A stretch of 64,000 nucleotides of DNA from positions 434,001 to 498,000 of the forward strand of contig NZ_LGEA01000091.1 of the NCBI RefSeq assembly GCF_001280065.1. Direction: 5' to 3'. Position numbers and translations under genes: made by a program. The DNA is from Streptomyces sp. NRRL B-1140. Its GTDB lineage: Bacteria > Actinomycetota > Actinomycetes > Streptomycetales > Streptomycetaceae. Shown piece by piece: positions 17,434 through 25,114 of the stretch. Every line of letters begins with the position of its first letter. Positions within the stretch are counted from its first letter, which is position 1. A model generated the notes under the pieces. That model did no database searches, had not been told where the DNA came from, and saw only the letters and a list, made by a program, of their open reading frames with translations.

Positions 17434-18702
17434 GTGACCGAGATCGAAAGCGCCGACAAGGCGCCTCCCCGGCCCCTGCCCTCACCCGAGTCCGGCACGG
17501 CGACGCAGCGCCCCGCGCCGATGGCGCGGCTGGTCGGGGTGGACCTCGCCCGTGCACTGGCCGTGTTCGGGATGTTCACCGTGCACGTCGGCCCCGCACC
17601 CACGCCGGGCGGCGGCGTCGGCGACTGGTTCCTGGGCCTGGCGAGCGGCCGGGCGTCGGCGCTGTTCGCCACCCTCGCCGGGTTCTCGTTGATGCTGATC
17701 GCCGGTCGCCTCGAGCCGAAAACCGGACTGGCAGGCCGGCAGGCGAGGGCCCGGATCGTGATCCGGGCCGTGATCCTGCTGGTGGTGGGCAGCGCGCTGG
17801 CGATGACCAACTTCGGCGGCGCCGGGATCCTCAACTTCTACGCGCCGTACTTCCTGCTGGCCCTGCCCCTGTTGCGGCTGCGGGCCAGGACGCTCGCGAT
17901 CACCGCGGTCGCGCTCGCGGTCGTCACGCCGCAGCTGGCGTACGTCATCCGGGCACTGCTCACCGAGTCGATCGTGAACACCATCGACTTCTGGGATCCG
18001 ATCGCGCGACTCTCCGGCGTGGGCGTGCTCGACCTTCTCCTCACCGGCCTCTACCCGGCGATCACCTGGATGACATTCGTGGTCACCGGCATGGCGTTGG
18101 GCCGACTGGATCTGACCTCCGGCGCGGTACGGCGGCGGCTGGCCGTGGTCGGTCCCGCGCTCATCGCGTTCGGATACGGCGTCTCGTGGCTGGCGCTCCG
18201 CTTGACCGGCGGCGCTGAGAAGATCATGGCCGGGATGCCCGCCATGAAGGACCCCGGTGCCATGAAGGACCCCGGCATGGCGGCGGGATCCTTCGACGCG
18301 CCGGTCGGGGGTGGGCTGTGGGGCCCCGACGCGTGGGGGCTACTGGCAGCCGAGCCGCACACCGGTTCCACGTTCGACCTCGTCGGCAGCATCGGGATCG
18401 CCATCACCACGCTCCTGTGCCTGACGGTGGCGCTGGACCGACTGCCCTGGCTGCGCCGAGCGGCAACTCCGATCATCGCCGTCGGCACCATGTCCCTGAC
18501 CCTCTACGTCGGCCACATCCTGGTCATCCTCGCCCTGCCCGGCGAAGCGGCAACCCCGCCGCAGTCGGCCTCCGCCGCGCTGCTGCTCTGCTTCATCCTC
18601 GGGGCCACCGCGTTCGCTGCGATCTGGTCCCGCTTCTTCCGACGCGGACCGCTGGAGTACCTGCTCAACAGCGCCACCCGACTGGCGAATCGCGTCCGCT
18701 GA
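17434..18702 (+). CDS. DUF418/HGSNAT-like multi-transmembrane protein (paralogue 2) with Met-rich loop
   Basis: The 422-residue protein shares R-L-V-G-V-D-L-A-R-A-L-A-V-F-G-M-F, S-A-L-F-A-T-L-A-G-F-S-L-M-L-I-A-G-R-L-E-P-K-T-G-L and the C-terminal F-F-R-R-G-P-L-E-Y-L-L-N with paralogue 3, and is much closer to it than to paralogue 1. About ten membrane helices. An extracellular loop near 262-283 holds the short repeat M-K-D-P-G with several Met. GTG 17434 is used since the frame upstream is leader DNA conserved with paralogue 3; the ribosome site is weak (GGCAGGG). Acyl-transfer function is inferred only from the family. Confidence 0.8.
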   Translation: MTEIESADKAPPRPLPSPESGTATQRPAPMARLVGVDLARALAVFGMFTVHVGPAPTPGGGVGDWFLGLASGRASALFATLAGFSLMLIAGRLEPKTGLAGRQARARIVIRAVILLVVGSALAMTNFGGAGILNFYAPYFLLALPLLRLRARTLAITAVALAVVTPQLAYVIRALLTESIVNTIDFWDPIARLSGVGVLDLLLTGLYPAITWMTFVVTGMALGRLDLTSGAVRRRLAVVGPALIAFGYGVSWLALRLTGGAEKIMAGMPAMKDPGAMKDPGMAAGSFDAPVGGGLWGPDAWGLLAAEPHTGSTFDLVGSIGIAITTLLCLTVALDRLPWLRRAATPIIAVGTMSLTLYVGHILVILALPGEAATPPQSASAALLLCFILGATAFAAIWSRFFRRGPLEYLLNSATRLANRVR

Positions 18703-19006
18703 GTTGCGGGCGGGCACCCCGGGAACGCCATTCCGCCTCAACACCGACCCAGGGACCTTCACCATGGCCGCCGTCCCCACCGCCCGGAGCGCCGCGCAAG
18801 AGGCTGCGCGCGGCCCGCCGCCTCTGACCGCGCTCCGCCCGGTCGGGGATCCGGCGGCGGTATGCCGGAGCCGGGCGCAAGGGCCGGTGCCGGCCGCCGG
18901 GCCTCGTCCGATGTACCGTCTGCCTGCGCTCATACCGGTCGACGCCCTTGTGGAGGTCCCGGTGGGGCGGCCACAAGGCCTGTTCCGAGCTCAGAAGCGG
19001 ATTCAC

Positions 19007-20359
19007 ATGATCTCTGTCCTGATTGTGATCACCACGGTGGTGGCAGGGTGGTCGCTGATCGCCGGCCGGCTGGAGCGACGGCATGTGCGGGCTCCTCTGG
19101 TGCTGGTGCTCGCGGGCGTGATCACGGGGGTGTTCACCCACAGCCATATCGCCGTCACCCTGAACTCCGAGGTCGCCCAGCATGTGGCCGAGGTCATCCT
19201 GGCGGTCCTGCTGTTCGTCGACGCCACCGAGCTGCCGGGCGGGCGACTGTTCGGCAACGACCCCGGCTCCGCCGCGCGGGCACTGCTGGTGGCCCTGCCG
19301 CTGAGCCTGGTCACGATGGTGCTGCTGGGAACGCTGCTGCTGCCCGGACTGCCGGTGGCGCTGCTGCTGCTCGTCGCGTGCATCGTCGTCCCGACCGACT
19401 TCGCTCCGGCCGAGACGCTGGTCCGCGACCGGCGCATCCCGGCGAGGGTGCGCAGCGTGCTCAACGTGGAGGGCGGCTACAACGACGGCATCGTCTCGCC
19501 CCTCTTCCTGTTCGCGCTGATCCTCGTCGGCACCGACTCCGTCACCCGCACTCCCATGCAGGCCCTCGGCACGGCCGTGCCGTTCGCGCTGAAGGCCCTC
19601 CTGGCCGGCTTCGTGCTGGGAGCGCTGGTGGCGTGGCTGATCAACATGGCCGACCGCGCGGAGTGGATGACGGAGCAGTCCCGGCGGATCGTCGTGCTGG
19701 TCACACCGCTGCTCGCCTACACCGTGACCACGGCGACGGACGGCAATGGCTTCGTGGCCTCGTTCGTGTGCGGGATCGCGTTCCGTTATGTCAGGCAGGC
19801 GCCGGTCCGCCGACGGGGCGCTTCGGCTCCCCACGCCTCGGACTTCCAGCTCATCGAGGACACCACCTCGATGATGACGATGTGCATGTGGTTCTTCTTC
19901 GGCAACGCCGTGGTGCTCGCCCTGGGCGAGGGCATCGACTGGCCCGCCGTCGTGCTCTGCCTCGCCGCGCTCACCGTCGTGCGCGTCCTCCCGATCATGT
20001 TCGCGTTCCTCGGCTCGACGTTCACCTGGCGGGAACGGCTCATGGTCGGCGCGCTCGGACCACGCGGTACCACCTCCATCGTGTTCGGCCTGCTCGCGTT
20101 CAACGCGCTGCCGGACGGGCGGTACGCCGACACCGCCCTGTACGCCATGACCCTGACGGTGCTCGGCAGCGTTCTGCTCCACGGCGGCGGCTCGGTGGTC
20201 ATCGCCCGGTCCCTGACCGGCCCGCCCCCGCCGGCTGCCGGGCCTGGCTCCCCGGGGACCGACGAGCCGGACTCATCGACCACAGCCGAAGCCCGCAAGG
20301 GCGATCCGTTGCGGGCCGGGCAGACCGTTCAGGCCGGGACGGAGCAGAAAGCCGAGTGA
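19007..20359 (+). CDS. CPA1-type Na+(K+)/H+ antiporter
   Basis: The 450-residue protein has about 12 hydrophobic segments and CPA1 landmarks: V-V-P-T-D-F-A-P-A-E-T-L (about 127-138, with the ion-binding Asp), N-V-E-G-G-Y-N-D-G-I (about 152-161, a second Asp) and G-P-R-G-T-T-S-I-V-F near 350. It exchanges monovalent cations for protons across the membrane. The C-terminal 50 residues are a soluble, low-complexity tail. ATG 19007 follows AGAAGCGG. It converges on paralogue 3, 13 bases apart. Confidence 0.9.
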   Translation: MISVLIVITTVVAGWSLIAGRLERRHVRAPLVLVLAGVITGVFTHSHIAVTLNSEVAQHVAEVILAVLLFVDATELPGGRLFGNDPGSAARALLVALPLSLVTMVLLGTLLLPGLPVALLLLVACIVVPTDFAPAETLVRDRRIPARVRSVLNVEGGYNDGIVSPLFLFALILVGTDSVTRTPMQALGTAVPFALKALLAGFVLGALVAWLINMADRAEWMTEQSRRIVVLVTPLLAYTVTTATDGNGFVASFVCGIAFRYVRQAPVRRRGASAPHASDFQLIEDTTSMMTMCMWFFFGNAVVLALGEGIDWPAVVLCLAALTVVRVLPIMFAFLGSTFTWRERLMVGALGPRGTTSIVFGLLAFNALPDGRYADTALYAMTLTVLGSVLLHGGGSVVIARSLTGPPPPAAGPGSPGTDEPDSSTTAEARKGDPLRAGQTVQAGTEQKAE

Positions 20360-20372
20360 CCCCGGCCGGAGC

Positions 20373-21677
20373 TCAACGGATGAACTTCGCGGGCTTGGTG
20401 GCGGCGTTGAGCAGGTACTCCAGGGGACCGCGGCGGAAGAAGCGGGACCAGATCGCGGCGAACACGATCGCCCCCAGGATGTACGTGAGCACGGGCACCC
20501 AGGACTTCGTGGTGCCGGCGCCGGAAGCGGGCCACGCGGACTGTGCGAGGAAGTGGCCGACGTAGGCCGTCAGGGACATGGTGCCCACGGCGATGACCGG
20601 TTTCGCCAGGCGGCGCAGTCGCGGCAGGCGGTCGATCGCCACCGTCGCGCCCACGATCACGAGGATCGCGACACCCAGGCAGCCGATGGTGTCGAGAGTG
20701 GTGCCGGTGTGCGACGCGGCACCCAGCAGGTCCGAGGCCGACTGCACAAGCCCGCCGGACCCGCTGCCCATGGACCCGCCGCCCAGGGACTCGCTGCCCA
20801 TGGACCCCGCCCCGGGCCCGCTGCCCATGGACCCCGCTCCCGAGCCGCTGGGCGGCCCTCCGCCTCCCCTGAAGCTCAACACCGCACTCGTGCCACCCAG
20901 CAGCGTGGCCAGGCCGTAGGCGCCTACGGTGAGGCTTGCCCCGAGCGCCGCCAGGCGCCGCTGGACGGTGGCGGCGGTCAGGTCGAGGCGGGCCAGGGCC
21001 ATGCCGGCGATCACGAACGCCATCCACGTGATCGTCGGGTAGAGGCCCGTGAGCAGCAGATCGAGTACCCCCACGGTGCTGAGCCGTTCCAGCGGGTCGT
21101 AGGCGTTGATGCTCTGCTGGACGGAGTCGCTCAGCCACATCCTCGAAACGAACGCCAGCTGCGGCATGACGAGCGCGATCCCCGCCGCTGTGATCGCCAG
21201 CCTCTTGGCGCTCAGTCGCACCAGGAGCAGCGCGAGGAGGAAGTAGACGCCGTAGTAGGCGAGGATGATGATGTCCCCGTACTCCATCGCCAGCACGGTG
21301 CCCAGCGCCAGCAGGATCACGGCTCGGATCGCGATCCGGGCCTTCGCCTGCCGGCCCGCCAGACCGGTCTTCGGCTCAAGGCGGCCGGCGATCAGCATCA
21401 GCGAGAACCCGGCGAGGGTGGCGAACAGGGCCGACGAGCGCCCCTCGGCCAGGGAGTACACCCAGCTGCCGAGGTTGTCCCCGGCTGACGGCATCGGGGC
21501 GATGTGCACGACGTACATACCGAACACCGCCAGCGCGCGGGCCAGATCCACCCCGACCAGGCGTCCCATCGAGGGACCTCCGCGGGCCTGCCCGGCGGTA
21601 TCGGGCGGGGTCCGGGGGACGGGAGGCGCGTTCTCCTGCGGTGCGGGTGCCTCCTGCGGCGGTTGTATCCATGTCAT
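20373..21677 (-). CDS. DUF418/HGSNAT-like multi-transmembrane protein (paralogue 3) with Gly/Ser/Met repeats
   Basis: The 434-residue protein is highly similar to paralogue 2 (same G-R-L-E-P-K-T-G-L-A-G-R-Q, W-S-R-F-F-R-R-G-P-L-E-Y-L-L-N). A loop at about 285-325 contains repeated G-S-M-G-S units, encoded by imperfect tandem DNA repeats (CTGCCCATGGACCC, about 20763-20860). ATG 21677 is chosen because the block upstream is the DNA motif shared with paralogue 2, ending the same 33 bases before the start. Ribosome site weak. Function unknown, probably membrane acyl transfer. Confidence 0.8.
   Translation of the reverse strand: MTWIQPPQEAPAPQENAPPVPRTPPDTAGQARGGPSMGRLVGVDLARALAVFGMYVVHIAPMPSAGDNLGSWVYSLAEGRSSALFATLAGFSLMLIAGRLEPKTGLAGRQAKARIAIRAVILLALGTVLAMEYGDIIILAYYGVYFLLALLLVRLSAKRLAITAAGIALVMPQLAFVSRMWLSDSVQQSINAYDPLERLSTVGVLDLLLTGLYPTITWMAFVIAGMALARLDLTAATVQRRLAALGASLTVGAYGLATLLGGTSAVLSFRGGGGPPSGSGAGSMGSGPGAGSMGSESLGGGSMGSGSGGLVQSASDLLGAASHTGTTLDTIGCLGVAILVIVGATVAIDRLPRLRRLAKPVIAVGTMSLTAYVGHFLAQSAWPASGAGTTKSWVPVLTYILGAIVFAAIWSRFFRRGPLEYLLNAATKPAKFIR
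20763..20860. repeat. imperfect tandem repeat inside DUF418 paralogue 3
   Basis: CTGCCCATGGACC recurs at least three times with related spacers; it encodes the G-S-M-G-S repeats of the extracellular loop. Such repeats vary in length by slippage. Confidence 0.7.
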
Positions 21678-21709
21678 ACGGAAGAGCTTTCGGTGCCCTC
21701 GGGAGGCGG

Positions 21710-21750
21710 ACCATCCGGCAGGCTTCGGTACCACCCCCGCCGACCGGCCG
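21710..21750 (-). promoter_or_regulatory. 41-bp shared leader motif, copy B
   Basis: On the minus strand: CGGCCGGTCGGCGGG, seven bases, then CCGAAGCCTGCCGGATGGT. It ends 33 bases before the ATG of DUF418 paralogue 3, the same spacing as copy A. A further CCGGTCGGCGGGG lies just upstream (about 21760). Confidence 0.6.
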
Positions 21751-21815
21751 GGACCGCCCCGCCGACCGGCGGAACACCGTCGCCGGCCGATCCGCGGGCC
21801 CGGACGGCCACCGCC

Positions 21816-22343
21816 CTACTTGATCAGGGCGTTGGCCACCACGACCGCAAGCCCGAGCAACGCGTCCACCGTGCCGATCTTCAAGGCGGAACCCCACGTA
21901 CGACCGGCAGCGCGGGCCGCGAACAGGCCCCAGGCGAACAGCAGCGCCACGTTCACGGCGAAGGCCACGTACTCGATGCCCGCCGAGGGCCACCACCCCC
22001 AGGCCGTGCCGAGCAGCAGCACCAGTGTCGGCACCGTCGCCACCACCAACGGCCACTCGGACAGCAACAGCCGGACCGTGGCCCGTGCCCCGTGATGGTC
22101 CTGGTCGCCGCGCAGGGCGATCAGATGCGCGTAACCGTGCGCCAAGGCCGATGCGACGGCCGTGACCAGGAGCCACTGGGCGCTGCTGAACCGGTCGGCG
22201 GGCGTTGTCTCACCCTGCTCCGTCAGGGCGGCCACCATGGAGCTGGCCAGTACCGCCCCGTACACGCCCCCGAACAGCACATGGGGCCGCGCGGCACAGC
22301 GGCGCAGAGCACGGACAGGCTGACGCAGGTACAAGGGGGGCAT
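21816..22343 (-). CDS. integral membrane protein, function unknown
   Basis: The 175-residue protein has about five hydrophobic helices and two His-containing segments (A-H-G-Y-A-H-L; D-Q-D-H-H-G). The Y-A-H-L-I-A-L-R-G and L-L-L-G-T-A-W-G-W patterns are not a family I can name. ATG 22343 follows CGAGGA. The 41-bp motif shared with the DUF418 genes lies 89 bases upstream, and the two-component genes are divergent from it, so it may belong to the same regulon. Confidence 0.75.
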   Translation of the reverse strand: MPPLYLRQPVRALRRCAARPHVLFGGVYGAVLASSMVAALTEQGETTPADRFSSAQWLLVTAVASALAHGYAHLIALRGDQDHHGARATVRLLLSEWPLVVATVPTLVLLLGTAWGWWPSAGIEYVAFAVNVALLFAWGLFAARAAGRTWGSALKIGTVDALLGLAVVVANALIK

Positions 22344-22672
22344 GGCGGATGGTCCTCGAACGGTACGGACATCGACTGGGCCCGCCGACTCGGGCGGGCT
22401 TGACCGATCCCACCGGACGAGAGCCGCCGGCACCATCTGCCGAGCCTCGCCCACCCGCCCGCCGACAGGCCGGAGCGCTCCCCCCGACCGGCTGGATCGG
22501 GCCTGCCGGATGGCTGGTGTCCGCAGCGGCCGCACCGCCGCGCGCCGTCCCGGACGTACCGTCGACAGCAGGCGGTCGCCGTACGAGGACGCGGACGCCC
22601 CGATGCGAGGCGCAGGGGCGTACAGGACGACGAGAAGCTGTGCAGAACAGACGAGTGTGAGGCGGAACGCCG
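22344..22672. promoter_or_regulatory. divergent control region with inverted copies of the shared motif
   Basis: This 329-base gap separates the minus-strand membrane gene from the plus-strand response regulator. It holds motif copy C on the minus strand (22432-22472) and a partial, contracted copy on the plus strand (about 22484-22512: CCGACCGGCTGG ... GCCTGCCGGATGG). No gene is visible in it. Confidence 0.5.
22432..22472 (-). promoter_or_regulatory. 41-bp shared leader motif, copy C
   Basis: On the minus strand: CGGCCTGTCGGCGGG, seven bases, then GCGAGGCTCGGCAGATGGT. Block lengths and the seven-base gap equal those of copies A and B, though the reading frame differs, so the conservation is of DNA, not protein. 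Confidence 0.55.
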
Positions 22673-23350
22673 GTGATCCGGGTAGTGGTGGTGGACGACG
22701 AGGCACTGGTGCGGTCCGGGTTCGAGCTGATCCTGAACGCCTCCGGGGACATCCAGGTCGTGGCGACCGCGGAAGGAGCGCGGGCCACCGACGCCATCCG
22801 GCGCGAGCGCCCGGACGTCGTCCTCCTCGACATCCGCATGCCGGACGTGGACGGCCTGACCGTCCTCAGGGAGATCCAGGCGCTGCCCGAGCCGCCGAAG
22901 GTGGCCATGCTGACCACCTTCGACACCGACGAGTACATCCTGACCGCGCTGCGCTCGGGAGCCTCGGGCTTCCTGCTCAAGGACACCGAGCCCGAACAAC
23001 TCGCCCAACTCGTACGCACCCTGGCCGCGGGCGGGGTGGTGATGTCCCCGAAGGCCTCGCGGGCTCTGTTGCGCGGCCATCCGGGGGCGGACACGCCCCA
23101 GGACGCGGACGTGGCGCGGGTGAATCTGCTCACCGACCGCGAACGCGACGTCCTCGTCCTGATCGCGGAAGGACTGTCCAACGCCGACATCGGCACCCGC
23201 ATCCATCTGAGCGCGGGCACCGTCAAGGACCACGTCAGCTCGATCCTGACCAAGCTCCGGGTCTCCAGCCGCGTCCCGGCGGCGCTCCTCGCCGAGCGGG
23301 CCGGACTGCTCGGTGGCGACGGAGCCAACGCGGTGAAGGGCGACGGGTGA
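22673..23350 (+). CDS. NarL/FixJ-family response regulator
   Basis: The 225-residue protein has a receiver domain (V-V-V-D-D-E at 5-10; phospho-acceptor Asp in V-V-L-L-D-I-R-M-P, about 54; Lys in F-L-L-K-D) and a LuxR-type helix-turn-helix (L-T-D-R-E-R-D-V-L-V-L-I-A-E-G, then I-H-L-S-A-G-T-V-K-D-H-V, about 152-190). GTG 22673 has GAGGCGG upstream. Its stop codon overlaps the ATG of the kinase gene (ATGA), so the pair is translationally coupled. It is the natural candidate to bind the repeated 41-bp motif nearby. Confidence 0.95.
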   Translation: MIRVVVVDDEALVRSGFELILNASGDIQVVATAEGARATDAIRRERPDVVLLDIRMPDVDGLTVLREIQALPEPPKVAMLTTFDTDEYILTALRSGASGFLLKDTEPEQLAQLVRTLAAGGVVMSPKASRALLRGHPGADTPQDADVARVNLLTDRERDVLVLIAEGLSNADIGTRIHLSAGTVKDHVSSILTKLRVSSRVPAALLAERAGLLGGDGANAVKGDG

Positions 23351-24486
23351 TGAACAGGGCTCAGGCACGGTGGCGGCGGGTGCCGCCCTGGGCCGTCGAC
23401 TCGGGCCTCGTCCTGCTCGCCGCGCTGGACGCCTTGATCAACCTCCTCGACGAGGCGACACCGTTCATATGGGCCTGCGCCGCCCTCGGCTGCGCCGGAC
23501 TGGTCCTGCGCAGGCGCTTTCCACTGGCCGTCTTCCTGCTGACCCTGCCCATGACCCTGTTCATGGACGTGGCCGTCGCGCCGATCGCCGCCCTGTACAC
23601 ACTGGCGACGCGCACCCGCAACCGCCCCCTGCTGGCCGGATGCGCCCTGCTGAACGCGGCGGCGGGCACCCTCGCCTGGCCCCTGTCCGACACGGTCTCC
23701 GGCGACACGTTTCCCGGCGACCGCACCTGGACGTTCATCCAGTTCGTCTACACGCTGGCCACGGCCTTCGCCCCGATCCTGTTCGGCCAGCTCGTGCAGG
23801 CCAGACACGACGTGGCCCGCCAGCTCGTCGAGGTCGAAGTGGCCCGCGAACACGAACGCGCCCTGTACGCCCAGGCCGCCCTGGCCCACGAACGCGCCCA
23901 ACTGGCCCGCGAGATGCACGACGTCGTCTCCCACCAGGTCAGCCTCATCGCCGTCCAGGCCGGAGCCCTGCAGGTCGCCGCCAAGGACCCCGACGCCCGC
24001 GACGCCGCCCGCACCATCCGCACCCTGAGCGTGAACACCCTCGACGAACTGCGCCACATGGTCACCCTGCTGCGCGCCTCCGGCGGCAAGGAAACCGAAC
24101 TCACCCCCCAGCCCACCCTCGCCGACCTCCAGCAGCTGATCGCCAACAGCGGCATCGAGACCACCCTGACCGGTGAGCTCCCGCCCGGCATCAGCACCAC
24201 CGCCCAACGCACCGTCTACCGCACGGTCCAGGAAGCCCTCACGAACGTACGCAAGCACGCCCCCGGCGCCCGTGCCGAGGTGCGCCTGCGGCACGACGCG
24301 CAGCACTTCGGCGTCACCGTCACCAACACCGCCCCCACCCGCCCGTCCGTCGCCCTGCCCAGCGCCCGGCACGGCCTGATCGGCCTGAGAGAACGCGCTG
24401 AACTGCTCAACGGCACCCTCACCGCCGGACCCACGCCACAGGGCGGATACGAGATCGAACTGCGGGCTCCCGCCCGGCCCGCCTGA
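23350..24486 (+). CDS. DesK/NarX-type sensor histidine kinase
   Basis: The 378-residue protein has an N-terminal membrane region of about four to five helices (15-150), a coiled segment, the HisKA_3 box R-E-M-H-D-V-V-S-H-Q-V-S-L (phospho-His about 194) and an HATPase domain with V-Q-E-A-L-T-N-V-R-K-H (N box) and G-L-I-G-L-R-E-R-A-E-L (G box). It has no large extracellular sensor, so it probably senses a membrane state. It phosphorylates the response regulator encoded just upstream, with which it overlaps by one base of the stop codon. Confidence 0.94.
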   Translation: MNRAQARWRRVPPWAVDSGLVLLAALDALINLLDEATPFIWACAALGCAGLVLRRRFPLAVFLLTLPMTLFMDVAVAPIAALYTLATRTRNRPLLAGCALLNAAAGTLAWPLSDTVSGDTFPGDRTWTFIQFVYTLATAFAPILFGQLVQARHDVARQLVEVEVAREHERALYAQAALAHERAQLAREMHDVVSHQVSLIAVQAGALQVAAKDPDARDAARTIRTLSVNTLDELRHMVTLLRASGGKETELTPQPTLADLQQLIANSGIETTLTGELPPGISTTAQRTVYRTVQEALTNVRKHAPGARAEVRLRHDAQHFGVTVTNTAPTRPSVALPSARHGLIGLRERAELLNGTLTAGPTPQGGYEIELRAPARPA

Positions 24487-24595
24487 ACACGACCGCGTGG
24501 CCGGGCACCCTGACAGATGTCTGGTACCCGGAGCGGCCTCCGTGCCCTTCACTGAGGTCAGCACATACAGACCGCGACCTCTCGGGGGCACGACA

Positions 24596-24928
24596 ATGAT
24601 CCGCAGTAAGAAGATGTTCGCCGCAGGTCTGGCCACCACCGTCTCGGCGGTGGCCCTGTCCGTCGGCGCCATGGCCGCCCCGGCGTCGGCCGCGGGCTCG
24701 GTCGACTGCCGTGGCGCGGTCCACGGCGTCGACACGGACCGGGGCATCGCCAGCTGCACGAACAACAGCGACCGCACCATCCGGTTCCGGGCCGAGGTCG
24801 TCTGCGGCCGGGCCCCCGACGTCTCCGGCGACTGGGTGACCCTGAGCCCGGGCCAGTACGGCCAGTCCTCCGCCACCTGTGCCTGGTACAGCTCGGGTGT
24901 CGGCAGCGTCGGCTGGAGCATCGAGTAG
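24596..24928 (+). CDS. small secreted cysteine-containing protein
   Basis: The 110-residue precursor has a Sec signal peptide ending A-P-A-S-A-A (about 33). The mature ~77 residues contain four Cys spaced 16, 16 and 25 apart, enough for two disulfides. The spacing loosely recalls tendamistat-type amylase inhibitors, but sequence identity is too low to call that. ATG 24596 follows CTCGGGGG. A stem-loop follows the gene. Function unknown; a secreted inhibitor or structural peptide is possible. Confidence 0.7.
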   Translation: MIRSKKMFAAGLATTVSAVALSVGAMAAPASAAGSVDCRGAVHGVDTDRGIASCTNNSDRTIRFRAEVVCGRAPDVSGDWVTLSPGQYGQSSATCAWYSSGVGSVGWSIE

Positions 24929-24950
24929 GACCCGGTCGAACGGGGGGAAG

Positions 24951-24976
24951 GGGAGGCGGCCGCCGGACCGCCTCCC
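24951..24976 (+). terminator. hairpin after the small secreted protein gene
   Basis: GGGAGGCGG (24951-24959) pairs with CCGCCTCCC (24968-24976) over an eight-base loop, 22 bases after the stop codon. Confidence 0.7.
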
Positions 24977-25107
24977 TCAGCCCGGAAGCCGGTCGCAGGT
25001 GACGTCCGTGACCGGCAGGCGGCCGGTGGCCAGGTAGGTGTCGACCGTCGCGTCGGCACAGAAACTGCCGAAGACGCCGTACACGGCGCTCAACCGCGCT
25101 TCACCGG
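24977..25107 (-). pseudogene. C-terminal remnant of a TAP-like alpha/beta hydrolase
   Basis: Reading the minus strand, a frame ending C-A-D-A-T-V-D-T-Y-L-A-T-G-R-L-P-V-T-D-V-T-C is the recognisable C-terminus of the secreted S33 / tripeptidyl-aminopeptidase-like family (Y-L-x-x-G-x-L-P-x-x-x-T-x-C). A stop lies in frame about 10 bases upstream and the lipase gene begins at once, so only about 40 residues survive. It is gene debris left when the lipase locus was joined here. Confidence 0.65.
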
Positions 25108-25114
25108 CTTACCG

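Noticed and set aside
22342..24486. 714-residue fusion of upstream DNA with the histidine kinase
   Set aside because: The kinase starts at the ATGA overlap with the response regulator; the rest is out of frame with real genes and without motifs.
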